Of a DNA stretch of 64,000 bases, positions 29,441-38,691 are shown piece by piece. The DNA is taken from assembly GCA_001464915.1 (NCBI GenBank), contig LNED01000022.1, forward strand, positions 1 to 64,000, given 5' to 3'. A model generated the notes under the pieces. It made no database searches, was not told where the DNA came from, and saw only the letters and a list, made by a program, of their open reading frames with translations. Each line of letters starts with the position of its first letter. Positions within the stretch are counted from its first letter, which is position 1. The position numbers were made by a program, and so were the translations under genes. This DNA is from Sphingomonadales bacterium Ga0077531. GTDB lineage: Bacteria; Pseudomonadota; Alphaproteobacteria; Sphingomonadales; Sphingomonadaceae.

Positions 29441-29458
29441 GGTTCACGACAGTGAACC
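29441..29458. terminator. Perfect 7-bp hairpin downstream of YdcH-like gene
   Basis: GGTTCAC at 29441-29447 and GTGAACC at 29452-29458 form a perfect stem with a 4-nt loop, 6 bp past the stop of the small leftward gene. It may slow or end transcription before rcdA, although no U-run follows. It could equally be a small operator. Confidence 0.35.
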
Positions 29459-29464
29459 CAAAAG

Positions 29465-29674
29465 TCAGGCGATAATGTCAGGCAGCAGCGTGTCTTCGAT
29501 AATCGCGATCTGATCGCGCAGCCGCAGCTTGCGCTTTTTCAGGCGGGCAATCTGTAGCTGATCGGCCGACGCACTGTTGCGGGCGGCCTCGGTCAGGGCG
29601 GCAATCGCAGCATCAAGGTCACGATGCTCGGTCTTGAGCAACTCAAGCGCTTTCCTGAGCTCTTGCTCGGTCAT
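29465..29674 (-). CDS. YdcH/DUF465-like small coiled-coil protein (1)
   Basis: A 69-residue protein made of one long helical hairpin with a basic C-terminal coil (LKKRKLRLRDQIAIIED). This matches the DUF465/YdcH family of unknown function. The ATG at 29674 was chosen because the frame upstream encodes only an Arg/Gly-rich stretch. It is divergent from a second protein of the same type 299 bp away. Confidence 0.8.
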   Translation of the reverse strand: MTEQELRKALELLKTEHRDLDAAIAALTEAARNSASADQLQIARLKKRKLRLRDQIAIIEDTLLPDIIA

Positions 29675-29972
29675 CCCAGGCCTCGTCCCTTTGCACGTCA
29701 CGCTCGCCGACGGCGATCCGCCCAAGCAACAGTTGGCCGCGCTACGCGTTCCCGTCCGATTCGGTAAGATGCCTCCCGCATTTTCCGTCCGCCTGCGAAG
29801 GGCTGGGCCGGATCGCTTCATCGCAGGCGCGGCACGGGTGCATCGATTTACGTTTCATCAGGGCTTTGCAACGCAAGCTGCATATGGTTTCACTGGAACC
29901 TGCGGCTCGGCCGCTTCGTTTGCCGAGTCGCCTTTTTCGGGGGCATCCCCCCGCATACAAGGAGAACGAACT
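29675..29972. other. 298-bp intergenic region between two YdcH-like genes
   Basis: No convincing gene is present. It contains GC-rich sequence and a short G/C hairpin at about 29938-29954 (five to six pairs) after a T-run, just upstream of the AAGGAG site of the right-hand gene. Promoters for both divergent genes should lie here, but I could not place -35/-10 boxes with confidence. Confidence 0.4.
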
Positions 29973-30140
29973 ATGGCATCGACCGCAGTGTCTTCCCACC
30001 TCAACGCCTTGCAAAGCAAGCACGCCGGCATCGAAGCCCGCCTGCGCGATGAAATGGCAAGGCCCGTGCCCGACACCGCGATGGTCCAGTCTCTCAAAAA
30101 GCAGAAACTGCGATTGAAAGAAGAAATTGCCACGCACTAA
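29973..30140 (+). CDS. YdcH/DUF465-like small coiled-coil protein (2)
   Basis: A 55-residue protein with an N-terminal helix and a C-terminal basic coil, LKKQKLRLKEEIATH, closely resembling the end of protein 1. An AAGGAG ribosome site lies about 8 bp upstream of the ATG. It precedes ptsP by 82 bp and may be co-transcribed with it. Function unknown. Confidence 0.82.
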   Translation: MASTAVSSHLNALQSKHAGIEARLRDEMARPVPDTAMVQSLKKQKLRLKEEIATH

Positions 30141-30222
30141 GCGTCGCAATCGCGCGCGGCGGCGGCACCAGCCAACAGGTTGTTTTGCATTTACTGTGCG
30201 GAATGAATAAGCCCGCATCACC

Positions 30223-32493
30223 ATGAGTGCCGCCGCCGCCGCCCGCCAGATCCTCACCCGCCTGACCGAAGTCATGGCTTCGCGCCTCCACGCGCAGGCC
30301 AAGCTCGATCAGGTGGTCGAGATTATCGGCGAATGCCTGTCGAGCGAGGTGTGCTCAATCTACCTTCTGCGCGAAGGCATGTTGGAGCTGTTCGCCACCC
30401 GCGGGCTCAATCAGAGCGCGGTGCACGTCACCCGCATGGCGATTGGCGAAGGGCTGACCGGCGCGATTGCGCAGAAGGTCGATACGCTCAACCTCGCCGA
30501 GGCCAAAGCGCACCCTGACTTTCAATACCGCCCTGAAACGGGTGAGGAAAAGTTCCACTCCTTTGCCGGCGTGCCAATTGTTTATCGCGAGCGCGCGGTG
30601 GGGGTGTTGTGCGTCCAGCATGTCGAGCCGCGCCGGTACGAAGAGATTGAGATCGAGGCGCTCCAGACCACCGCGATGGTCTTGTCCGAATTGATCGCCA
30701 ATGCCGAATTGGTCGATGAAGAAGAAGCGCGCGGGCTGACGCAGGAACAAACCGGGCCGCAGACGCTGGCCGGGCTGACGTTGGTGAAAGGGCTGGGCGC
30801 AGGCCACGCCGTGTATCACCAACCGCGCGTTGAAATCACGCAGGTCATGGCCGAGGATACTGAGGCCGAGCGCCAGCGGGTGTACCGCGCGTTCGACCGG
30901 ATGCGCGAACAGATTGATAGTCTGGCGAGCCAGGCCGAATTCGGCGCCGGTGGAGAGCACGAGGAGGTGCTCGAGACCTACAAGATGTTCGCCTACGATG
31001 AAGGCTGGTCGCGCCGGATCAACGAGGCGATCGATAGCGGCCTGACCGCCGAAGCCGCGATTGAGCGCGTGCAGCAGCACACCCGGATGCGGATGCGCGA
31101 GATTGACGATCCGTTGCTGGCTGACCGGATGCACGATCTTGAGGATCTGGCGAACCGCCTGCTGCGCACCGTCTCGGGGCAGGTCGGCACGGCCGCCTCG
31201 CAAGGCCTACGCCGCGATACCATTCTGATTGCTCGCAATCTTGGCCCGGCCGAATTGCTCGAATATGACCGGCGGCGGCTGAAGGGCGTGATCCTTGAAG
31301 AAGGCTCGCTGACCGCGCACGTGGTGATCGTGGCGCGCGCAATGAACGTGCCGGTGATCGGCCGGGCCAAAGGCGTGCGCACCACCATCCGCGAAGGCGA
31401 CGAAATCCTGCTCGATGCCACGGCGGGCAGCGCGATTGTCCGTCCACTGCCGCAGGTCGCCGATGCATTCCAGACTCGCTTTGCCAAATCGCGCGAAAAG
31501 CAGGCGGCCTACGCCAGCTTGCGCGATGTTGAGCCGTTCACCCGCTGCGGCACCCGCATTCAGGTGATGATGAATGCAGGCCTGCGCGACGATATGAGCG
31601 CGCTCGCCATGACCGGCGCCGACGGGGTCGGCCTGTTCCGCACCGAATTCCAGTTCCTCGTCTCTGCCACCCTGCCGCAGCGCGAACGCCAGACCCGGCT
31701 TTACCGCGATGTGCTGGAAGCGGCAGGCGACAAACCGGTCATTTTCCGCACGGTTGATATCGGCGGTGACAAGTCGGTGCCCTATCTCTCATCCGAAATT
31801 GCCGCGCAGGATGAAAACCCGGCGATGGGCTGGCGCGCCTTGCGCCTCGCGCTTGAACGCGAAGGGTTGATGAAGGTTCAGGCGCGTTCCTTGCTGGAGG
31901 CATCGGCAGGGCGCACGCTTTACGTCATGTTCCCGATGGTCAGCGAGCCGTGGGAGTTTGATGCGGCCAAGGCGGTGTTCGACGAACAGCTGATTTATCT
32001 GCGCGCCCAGAAAAAGCCGCTGCCGGAACGCATCCAGTTCGGCGCGATGCTCGAAGTGCCGGCGCTGGCCGAGGTGCTCGATATTCTGCTGCCGCGCCTT
32101 AGCTTTCTGTCGATTGGCACCAATGATCTGACCCAGTTCCTGTTCGCCGCCGACCGCGCCAATCCCAAGCTGGCCGAGCGGTATGACTGGCTCAGCACGT
32201 CGATCATCCGGTTCCTGCGGCGGGTGATCCAATCGAGCATCGGCAGCGGGGTCGATATCGGGGTGTGCGGCGAAATGGGCGGACGGCGGCTGGAGGCACT
32301 GGCGTTGATCGCGATCGGCTATCGCCGCCTGTCGATCACGCCCGCAGCCGTCGGCCCGATCAAGGAACTGGTGCGCAAGATCGATCTGGCGGAATTGTCC
32401 GCTGCGATGACAGCATGGCTGGCTGACCCGACGTGCAATCTGCGTCGTGAGCTTTCGGCTTGGGCCGATGCGCGCGAAATCGAATACGATTGA
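30223..32493 (+). CDS. ptsP: PTS-Ntr enzyme I (phosphoenolpyruvate-protein phosphotransferase)
   Basis: A 756-residue protein with an N-terminal GAF domain (about 15-150), the EI N-terminal HPr-binding domain, a phospho-histidine domain and a PEP-binding TIM barrel. The phosphorylated His is H366 in SLTAHVVIVARAM. The catalytic Cys is C682 in GVCGEMGG, and MTGADGVGLFRTEFQFL marks the barrel start. It starts the nitrogen-related phosphorelay EINtr-NPr-EIIANtr, which regulates rather than transports. The usual GGxTSH motif is changed to GSLTAH. No ptsO or ptsN is in the window. Confidence 0.95.
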   Translation: MSAAAAARQILTRLTEVMASRLHAQAKLDQVVEIIGECLSSEVCSIYLLREGMLELFATRGLNQSAVHVTRMAIGEGLTGAIAQKVDTLNLAEAKAHPDFQYRPETGEEKFHSFAGVPIVYRERAVGVLCVQHVEPRRYEEIEIEALQTTAMVLSELIANAELVDEEEARGLTQEQTGPQTLAGLTLVKGLGAGHAVYHQPRVEITQVMAEDTEAERQRVYRAFDRMREQIDSLASQAEFGAGGEHEEVLETYKMFAYDEGWSRRINEAIDSGLTAEAAIERVQQHTRMRMREIDDPLLADRMHDLEDLANRLLRTVSGQVGTAASQGLRRDTILIARNLGPAELLEYDRRRLKGVILEEGSLTAHVVIVARAMNVPVIGRAKGVRTTIREGDEILLDATAGSAIVRPLPQVADAFQTRFAKSREKQAAYASLRDVEPFTRCGTRIQVMMNAGLRDDMSALAMTGADGVGLFRTEFQFLVSATLPQRERQTRLYRDVLEAAGDKPVIFRTVDIGGDKSVPYLSSEIAAQDENPAMGWRALRLALEREGLMKVQARSLLEASAGRTLYVMFPMVSEPWEFDAAKAVFDEQLIYLRAQKKPLPERIQFGAMLEVPALAEVLDILLPRLSFLSIGTNDLTQFLFAADRANPKLAERYDWLSTSIIRFLRRVIQSSIGSGVDIGVCGEMGGRRLEALALIAIGYRRLSITPAAVGPIKELVRKIDLAELSAAMTAWLADPTCNLRRELSAWADAREIEYD

Positions 32494-32639
32494 CGATGTA
32501 TGCGGCTGGGCGAGGCTTGCGCGCGCCGCCCTGCGGTCAGGATGCTTGACAGGAAGCGCCACACAGAGGAGTCCCGTTCAAGGACAATTCACGCATCGTC
32601 TCTCATACAAAGCCTCGGCAGAAGGCGCGGACTCGGGTC

Positions 32640-33629
32640 ATGAACAGCGAAAACGAAACTGGCGCAGACAGCGCGAGCGATACTCCCGTAGCCGGAGCGG
32701 GCGCAAAATTGCGCGCCGCGCGCGAAGCATTGCGGCTCGACCTAGCGCACATTTCAGCCGAAACCCGCATTCCAGTGCGGCACCTTCAGGCGATTGAGGA
32801 CGGCAATTTCGAAGCCCTGCCTTCGCGCGCCTATGCAATCGGATTTTCGCGCACCTATGCCAAGGCAGTGGGGCTCGATCCGGCGGTGATCACCGATGTC
32901 GTCCGCGCAGAACTCGCCGATGGGTCGATGCGCCGTGCGATGCCTGCGTCGAGCATGGAGCCGGGCGATCCCGCGCGCCTGCCCTCGGCTGGCCTTGCGT
33001 GGGCGGGCGCACTTGCTGCTCTGGTGCTCGCGGTCGGGGCGTTTGCTTTCTATAACTCCTATTTCGGTGCGGGGACGGAACCGGGCTCGTTGCTGACCCC
33101 TGAGGCCGAAACGCCACCGGTCGCCCAGCCGAGCCCGCTGCCCACTCCTGCGACGACTACCGGCGGCGAGGTGGTGTTGACCGCGTTGGAGGACGGCGTG
33201 TGGCTGCGGCTTTACGAAGAAGGCGGCGAACGGCTGATCGAGCGCACTTTGAAGCAGGGTGAGACCGTGCTGGTGCCGGCTGAGGCGACCGATCCGCGCA
33301 TTAACACCGGGCGGCCTGATGCGCTGGCGATCACCGTCGGAGGCAGAACGGTGGCAAAGCTGTCCGACCAGCCAACCACCCTGGCGGGCGCGCCGGTTTC
33401 GGCCGCCGCATTGCTGGCGCGCGGCACGGCAGAACCGGCGCCTGACGCCGCACCCGATGTTGCGCTTGCTACTCCTGTATCAAATGCCACGCGGCCTGCG
33501 CCGCGCCGGTCGTCGGCCCCTGCGGCGAGCAGTGGTGCGCCGGAAACTGACGTTGCACCTGCGGCGGCGGCCGCCGCAACGGTCGAAGCCTCGTCCAGCA
33601 ACGCTATTGGTCAGCCGGCGGGTAACTGA
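32640..33629 (+). CDS. rodZ: RodZ-like helix-turn-helix membrane protein
   Basis: A 329-residue protein with a cytoplasmic HTH domain (about 15-85, LRAAREALRLDLAHISAETR). It has a basic region, one TM helix (about 120-140) and a periplasmic DUF4115 beta domain (about 175-250, ALEDGVWLRLYEEGGERLIE). An Ala/Pro-rich tail ends the protein. RodZ links MreB to the cell-elongation machinery. Its position before cpoB and tilS matches an envelope role. The tail is longer and lower in complexity than in many homologues. Confidence 0.85.
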   Translation: MNSENETGADSASDTPVAGAGAKLRAAREALRLDLAHISAETRIPVRHLQAIEDGNFEALPSRAYAIGFSRTYAKAVGLDPAVITDVVRAELADGSMRRAMPASSMEPGDPARLPSAGLAWAGALAALVLAVGAFAFYNSYFGAGTEPGSLLTPEAETPPVAQPSPLPTPATTTGGEVVLTALEDGVWLRLYEEGGERLIERTLKQGETVLVPAEATDPRINTGRPDALAITVGGRTVAKLSDQPTTLAGAPVSAAALLARGTAEPAPDAAPDVALATPVSNATRPAPRRSSAPAASSGAPETDVAPAAAAAATVEASSSNAIGQPAGN

Positions 33630-33672
33630 CCCCGCACCGCTTGCCGTGCTTTTCCCGTTGATTAGGGGGTCT

Positions 33673-33693
33673 GCCGCTCTCGACTTGAGCGGC
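33673..33693 (+). terminator. 7-bp hairpin between rodZ and cpoB
   Basis: GCCGCTC at 33673-33679 and GAGCGGC at 33687-33693 form a perfect stem with a 7-nt loop, 44 bp after the rodZ stop. It lacks a U-tract, so it may be a pause, a partial terminator or chance. Confidence 0.3.
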
Positions 33694-33772
33694 CTGACAC
33701 GGCAGGGATTCCAAATACGTTCATGTGCGCCGCTGCAAAGCCAAGCGGCCACCGCCAGGGAGCCTGCCAGCC

Positions 33773-34744
33773 ATGACCACCGCCCTTCGGATCATTCCAT
33801 TGCGCCTCGCCGGAGTTGCGCTTGCCGCGGCGATGACAGTGTCCGTTCCGGCCCCGGCTTTCGCGCAGGATGCCGCTGAAGAAGCGCGCATCCGCAAGAT
33901 CGAGGCTGAAGTGCGCGCCTTACAGCGCAAGGTATTCCCCGGCGGCGACGGGCGTTTTTTTGAACCTCAGATCACGCCGGGAACCGAGCCCACGACCAGC
34001 CCTGCGCAAGGCATCAGCGCGCCTTCGACGACGGCGGTAACCGACATTCTGGTGCGGCTCGACGCGCTTGAACGGCAGTTGCAGACGATGACCGCGCGTT
34101 CGGAAGAGCAAGCCAATGCGCTCTCGCTGCTCGAAGCGCGGCTAACGGCGCTGGAAACCGCAGCAGGCGCGCCGCTGGTGGTGGCAGGATCAATGCCTGT
34201 CCCTGCTGCTACCGCGCCAGCAGTGTCGACCCCTGCCGTTTCTGTCCCGGTTGCCGCTATCCCGCAGCCGGCGCCCGCATCTACGCCGCCCGTTGCCGCG
34301 CCCAGCGCAAGCCGCCTCGCCGCCGTGCAGGCTATCGCAAAGCCGCAGACCGCCGACGCTGGGGATGACGAATATTCCTATGGTTTCCGTCTGTGGAGCG
34401 CTGGGTTCTTTCCCGAAGCACGCCAGCAGCTGACCAAATTTGTTGAGCAGTATCCCAACCATCCCCGCATCAGTTTTGGCCGCAACCTGCTTGGCCGGGC
34501 TTTCCTTGATGACAAACTGCCGGAAGAAGCCGCACGCTGGTTCCTGCGCAATTATCAGGCGGATAAGAACGGTGACCGCGCGGCGGACAGCTTGCTCTAT
34601 CTCGGAGCGTCGATGATTGCGATGAAGGATACCAAGCGCGCGTGCATCGCGCTGGCTGAATTTGCCGATACCTATCCGCTGATCGCTGCCGGGCGGCTCG
34701 CCAACGACTATCAAGCCAACCGCGCCAAGGTGACGTGCAGCTAA
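33773..34744 (+). CDS. cpoB: CpoB/YbgF-like periplasmic coiled-coil and TPR protein
   Basis: A 323-residue secreted protein. It has a signal peptide (cleavage after AFA, about 25), a coiled coil (about 28-45 and 90-135) that would trimerise, an Ala/Pro/Val linker (about 145-200) and a C-terminal TPR region (about 210-320, YSYGFRLWSAGFFPEARQQL). CpoB coordinates outer-membrane constriction (Tol-Pal) with PBP1B. tol and pal are not in the window. Its last 10 bp overlap the tilS start. Confidence 0.85.
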   Translation: MTTALRIIPLRLAGVALAAAMTVSVPAPAFAQDAAEEARIRKIEAEVRALQRKVFPGGDGRFFEPQITPGTEPTTSPAQGISAPSTTAVTDILVRLDALERQLQTMTARSEEQANALSLLEARLTALETAAGAPLVVAGSMPVPAATAPAVSTPAVSVPVAAIPQPAPASTPPVAAPSASRLAAVQAIAKPQTADAGDDEYSYGFRLWSAGFFPEARQQLTKFVEQYPNHPRISFGRNLLGRAFLDDKLPEEAARWFLRNYQADKNGDRAADSLLYLGASMIAMKDTKRACIALAEFADTYPLIAAGRLANDYQANRAKVTCS

Positions 34745-35727
34745 GCGGACGCTTTGCTGCCGATCTGGCGGCTATCTGGCCGGAGAGCGAGCGTAACGGG
34801 CCGCTAGGCTTGGCGGTGTCTGGTGGGCCAGATAGTCTGGCGCTGCTGCTGCTCGCGCACGCTGCGCTGCCCGGGCAGATTGCCGTCGCCAGCATCGACC
34901 ATGGGCTGCGCCCCGAAGCGGCAGGCGAGGTCGCTTTGGTCGAGCGCATCGCGGCTGAGCGCGGCATTCCCTTCACTCCGCTGAAAGTGTCCCTCGCCCC
35001 AGGCAATGTGCAAGCACGCGCGCGTGAGGCGCGTTATGCGGCGCTGGCACAATGGGCATTGGCCGAAGGTTTGGGCGCCGTTTCCACCGCGCATCACATC
35101 GACGATCAGGCTGAAACTCTGCTGATGCGGCTCAACCGGGGGAGCGGGCTGGCAGGGCTGGCGGGGGTGCGTGCGGCTTCGCGGATCGATGGAACCGAGG
35201 TTACCCTGCTTCGCCCACTGCTCGGCTGGCGCAAGGCAGAGCTGGCAGAGCTGGTCGCCGCCGCAGGTATCACCCCGGCCGCCGATCCCGCCAACACCAA
35301 CCCCGATTTCGACCGCGCCCGGTTGCGCATGGCGCTGGCCGCTACCGACTGGCTTGATCCGATGCAGCTTGCTGCAAGCGCCGCGCACTTGGCGGAAGGC
35401 TGGCAGGCGCTTGATTGGTATGCCGAACTCGATTGGCACGAAATGGTGATGCGTGATGAGGCCGCACCCGGCGGTTTGGGCTACACCTACTGCGCCAATG
35501 TTCCCCGCGTCATCGCCATCGAGACGATTTTGCGGATCATCACCGAGCTGGGCGGACATGCCACTCGCGCCGAGGCTGGGCGTGCGTGGGACCGGTTGTG
35601 GCAGGGCAAGAACGCGTCAATTGGCGGTGTGCTGGCGCAGGCCGGGGTTGAGCGCGTGGAGAAAGTCGGCGTGATGATGCGGGTATGGCGTTTCAGGCCG
35701 GAACCTGCACGGGGCAAGGCAAACTAG
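34735..35727 (+). CDS. tilS: tRNA(Ile)-lysidine synthase
   Basis: A 330-residue N-type ATP pyrophosphatase with the PP-loop SGGPDS (about 29-34), ASIDHGLRPEA, STAHHIDDQAETLLMRLNRG and the LLGWRKAEL region. It changes cytidine 34 of tRNA-Ile2 to lysidine so that AUA is read as Ile. The GTG start at 34735 lies inside the cpoB end. The C-terminal domain is short, as in other alphaproteobacteria. The next gene is convergent. Confidence 0.93.
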   Translation: MQLSGRFAADLAAIWPESERNGPLGLAVSGGPDSLALLLLAHAALPGQIAVASIDHGLRPEAAGEVALVERIAAERGIPFTPLKVSLAPGNVQARAREARYAALAQWALAEGLGAVSTAHHIDDQAETLLMRLNRGSGLAGLAGVRAASRIDGTEVTLLRPLLGWRKAELAELVAAAGITPAADPANTNPDFDRARLRMALAATDWLDPMQLAASAAHLAEGWQALDWYAELDWHEMVMRDEAAPGGLGYTYCANVPRVIAIETILRIITELGGHATRAEAGRAWDRLWQGKNASIGGVLAQAGVERVEKVGVMMRVWRFRPEPARGKAN

Positions 35728-35736
35728 GCCGAAGCC

Positions 35737-36546
35737 TCATAATACCTTGTCGCCTACGCCCACCATCTTGCCGCGGGTGATGATTACCTTGTCTCCGCGC
35801 TTGGCGGCGGCGAAAAGCTTGGCAGCGAATTCATCGGGAACGCCCACGCAGCCGTGGCTGGCATAGCCATTCAGCACAGGCGAACCGTGGATCGCGACAC
35901 CAGCCCACGTCAGCCGCAGCGTGTGCGGCATCGGGGCGTTGTCGTATTTCTCCGAGACATTGTCCTTCTCCTTGGTCAGGATCGGGAAAGTGCCAAGCGG
36001 GGTCGGGTGCTGGCGCGTACCGAGCAGCGCCACCGCAGTGCCGATTTCATGCCCGTCACGAAATGCACTGATGACACGCGCTTCAAGATCAACGGTGATG
36101 ACAAGCTTGCCCGCCGTGGGTGCGGCGCTTTCATCCCAGAACCAGTCGCCATAACGGATTGTGCCTTCGATCGGCAGGATTGACTTGATCACAAAGGGAT
36201 CATTGCTGGCGAGTGCGACCGGTGTGGGGGCAGCAATCTTCCGCACAGCTGGCCCGCGAGGTGGTTCAGGTGGGGCGGGAACGTCGGCGGTATCGACATA
36301 TTCTATAGTCGGCGCGTCGTCCGCTTCCTCGGCTGTCAGTGGCGGCAGTCCAGTATAGGTTTGTGCGGCTTCGTCTGCCAACGGAAGCTCAAAATTGGGG
36401 TCAATCCGTTCAAACGCGGCATCGGCGCGCGCTGTCAGCAGCTGCGCCGCCTGGGCAGCTTGATCAGCATTGCTTTGCGCGGCGACCGGCATCGGCAGCA
36501 TGGCAATAACTGCAAGGGCTAGCTGTAAGGCGTGTCTTTGGCTCAT
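35737..36546 (-). CDS. L,D-transpeptidase (YkuD family)
   Basis: A 269-residue secreted enzyme with a signal peptide (AVIAMLPMPVAAQ, about 11-23), a Pro/Ala-rich linker and a C-terminal YkuD domain. The catalytic motif is IHGSPVLNGYASHGCVGVP, with the nucleophilic Cys in SHGC. It would form 3-3 cross-links in peptidoglycan or attach proteins to it. It lies 9 bp from tilS, convergent. Confidence 0.92.
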   Translation of the reverse strand: MSQRHALQLALAVIAMLPMPVAAQSNADQAAQAAQLLTARADAAFERIDPNFELPLADEAAQTYTGLPPLTAEEADDAPTIEYVDTADVPAPPEPPRGPAVRKIAAPTPVALASNDPFVIKSILPIEGTIRYGDWFWDESAAPTAGKLVITVDLEARVISAFRDGHEIGTAVALLGTRQHPTPLGTFPILTKEKDNVSEKYDNAPMPHTLRLTWAGVAIHGSPVLNGYASHGCVGVPDEFAAKLFAAAKRGDKVIITRGKMVGVGDKVL

Positions 36547-36645
36547 AAAGGCAATTATGCCGCGTTAGCGGCAGAGTTACCAGCGGTTAACCAACCCGCG
36601 TCCCTCGGGGGGACGGCATTGGGGCAGGGGTTAATCGCTGGATTG

Positions 36646-36673
36646 TGGGGGCGAGGTATTGCCATCGCCCCCA
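36646..36673 (-). terminator. 9-bp hairpin downstream of a lipoprotein gene
   Basis: TGGGGGCGA at 36646-36654 pairs with TCGCCCCCA at 36665-36673 around a 10-nt loop, 5 bp past the stop of the leftward lipoprotein gene. Stability and position suit a terminator, but there is no U-run after it on the minus strand. Confidence 0.5.
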
Positions 36674-36678
36674 TCGCA

Positions 36679-37041
36679 TCAATTCGGCTGCGGGATGCTT
36701 GTTGCAGCCGGGCCGGCGCGAGTGGCGGCATATTCGGCCTCCGAACGCTGCATCCGGGCTGAGCCATCGGCGATCATTTGCTGCGCCTTGGCCTGATCGG
36801 CTTCAGCTTTGGCGAGCTTTTTGCGGGCGTCGGCAATTTGGTCAGTGCTTTTGGCATTCAGCTTCTCACCATCGCGGACAGACTTGTTGCCTGCTGTCCA
36901 GTCATCGCCGTATTGCGTGATGGCGTCGCCGCGCTGACTGATCCGCTCCCCTGCGTTCAAAGATGAACTGCCCGACCCGGCGCAAGCGGCAAGGCCCACG
37001 GTCAGAACTGCAAATGCCAAGATTTCAGAAAACTTTTTCAT
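36679..37041 (-). CDS. Small coiled-coil lipoprotein
   Basis: A 120-residue protein with a lipoprotein signal (MKKFSEILAFAV then LAAC, Cys at about 19). A Ser/Gly spacer and a roughly 70-residue helical, Lys/Ala/Asp/Gln-rich segment (about 60-105) follow. The plan is like Lpp-type or OmpA-associated small envelope proteins, but no family is recognised. A good AAGGA site precedes the ATG at 37041. Its 5' leader is mirrored on the opposite side of the same intergenic region. Confidence 0.75.
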   Translation of the reverse strand: MKKFSEILAFAVLTVGLAACAGSGSSSLNAGERISQRGDAITQYGDDWTAGNKSVRDGEKLNAKSTDQIADARKKLAKAEADQAKAQQMIADGSARMQRSEAEYAATRAGPAATSIPQPN

Positions 37042-37048
37042 AGTATTG

Positions 37049-37134
37049 TCCTTTGTTGCCGACGCGAATCGAGGCCTGTCGGATTGGCGTTCAATCGACA
37101 AAGGAGAATACCGATGAATATTGAGAGGGCCTAA
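37049..37134 (+). other. Mirrored leader and six-codon reading frame
   Basis: TCCTTTGT at 37049-37056 and ACAAAGGA at 37098-37105 are perfect inverted copies. On each strand ACAAAGGA is followed by AATAC and a start codon. Leftward this is the lipoprotein gene at 37041. Rightward it leads to ATG at 37114, which opens a frame of only six codons ending at TAA (37132-37134). The right copy looks like a duplicated leader whose gene was lost, or a tiny leader peptide. Confidence 0.45.
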
Positions 37135-37228
37135 GCTTACGCCCTATGTGGGGTTAATTGATATATTTACAACCAACGGGTTGCAGTAACGGAATGCCTT
37201 GAGGGCGATTTAAGCGCCGCCTGTCGAA

Positions 37229-38620
37229 TTATTTATCCGCAATCACCCCAAACAGATCATGCTCATCGGCATCTTCGATCACCGCCTCAACAATATCGCC
37301 CGGCGCCAAGGTGGCGGGGACGTTGCGCAGGTAGACCGCACCGTCGATTTCCGGCGCGTCAGCCTGTGATCGGCCGGTGGCGCCGATATCGCCGTCTTCG
37401 TCCGGCTCGCCGACCTCGTCGATGATGATGGGCAACGTGCGGCCGATCTTGGCCGCAAGTTTGGCGGCGCTGATCCGCTCGGTCACTGCCATGATCCGGG
37501 CGTAACGTTCTTCCTTGACCGCCTCGGGCACCTGATCGGGCAAATCATTCGCCGCTGCGCCTGCGACCGGTTCGAACCGGAATGCGCCAACCCGGTCAAG
37601 CTGGGCTTCTTCGAGCCAATCGAGCAGGTATTGGAAGTCCTCCTCAGTCTCGCCCGGAAAGCCGACCACGAACGAGCTGCGGATCGCAATATCGGGGCAG
37701 ATTGTGCGCCACGATTTCAACCGTTCAAGCACCTTGGCCTCGTTCGCCGGGCGCTTCATCAGCTTGAGCACCTTCGGCGAAGCATGCTGGAACGGAATGT
37801 CGAGATAGGGCGTCAGCAGGCCTTCAGCCATCAGCGGGATGACCTGGTCGACGTGGGGGTAGGGATACACGTAGTGCAACCGCACCCACGGCGCGCGGCC
37901 TTCGGGTGTGCGCAGTTGGCCCAGTTCGCGCGCCAGATCGGTCATGTGCGCGCGCACTTCGCGGCCTTTCCATTCGCGCGTCTCGTGACGGATATCGACC
38001 CCGTAGGCGCTGGTGTCTTGAGAGATCACCAGCAGTTCCTTCGTCCCGGCCGCCACCAGCTTTTCCGCCTCACGCAGGCACGCGTCGATCCGGCGGCTGG
38101 CGAGTTTCCCGCGCAATTGCGGGATGATGCAGAACGCGCAGGAGTGATTGCAGCCCTCGGAAATCTTGAGGTAGCTGTAATGGCGCGGGGTTAGTTTGAT
38201 GTCCGGCTGCGGGATCAGGTCGATGAACGGTCCTTGCGATGGCGGTGCGTGAGTATGCACCGCTTCGACCACCTGCTCGTATTGATGCGCGCCGGTGATC
38301 GCCAGCACTTGCGGGTGCGCGGCGCGGATTGCGTCGGCTTCCTCGCCCATGCAACCGGTCACGATCACACGGCCATTCTCTGCAATCGCCTCGCCGATAG
38401 CGGCAAGGCTTTCTTCCTTTGCGGAATCGAGGAAACCGCAGGTATTGACCAACACGACATCCGCGCCCGCATAATCTGCGGCAAAGGCATAGCCATCGGC
38501 GCGCAGCCGGGTGAGGATGCGTTCGGAATCGACGAGCGCCTTGGGGCAGCCGAGGCTGACCATACCGATGGTCTTCTGGTCGGGGAGAACCGTGGGTGCG
38601 ATGGTTTGGGCAGTGGTCAT
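37229..38620 (-). CDS. rimO: Ribosomal protein S12 methylthiotransferase RimO
   Basis: A 463-residue radical-SAM enzyme. Its UPF0004 domain has cysteines C25, C61 and C90 for the auxiliary cluster. A radical-SAM CxxxCxxC site lies at C157, C161 and C164 ([10 protein letters not shown]), and a TRAM domain is at the C-terminus. It adds a methylthio group to the beta-carbon of an Asp in ribosomal protein S12. RimO is favoured over MiaB by the [11 protein letters not shown] stretch. Confidence 0.95.
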   Translation of the reverse strand: MTTAQTIAPTVLPDQKTIGMVSLGCPKALVDSERILTRLRADGYAFAADYAGADVVLVNTCGFLDSAKEESLAAIGEAIAENGRVIVTGCMGEEADAIRAAHPQVLAITGAHQYEQVVEAVHTHAPPSQGPFIDLIPQPDIKLTPRHYSYLKISEGCNHSCAFCIIPQLRGKLASRRIDACLREAEKLVAAGTKELLVISQDTSAYGVDIRHETREWKGREVRAHMTDLARELGQLRTPEGRAPWVRLHYVYPYPHVDQVIPLMAEGLLTPYLDIPFQHASPKVLKLMKRPANEAKVLERLKSWRTICPDIAIRSSFVVGFPGETEEDFQYLLDWLEEAQLDRVGAFRFEPVAGAAANDLPDQVPEAVKEERYARIMAVTERISAAKLAAKIGRTLPIIIDEVGEPDEDGDIGATGRSQADAPEIDGAVYLRNVPATLAPGDIVEAVIEDADEHDLFGVIADK

Positions 38621-38691
38621 ATGCGGCGCGCCCCTACACTGATGCGCGGCTTTAGGCTAGCATGGCCGTTCAACCCCGAGGAGATCCAAGC

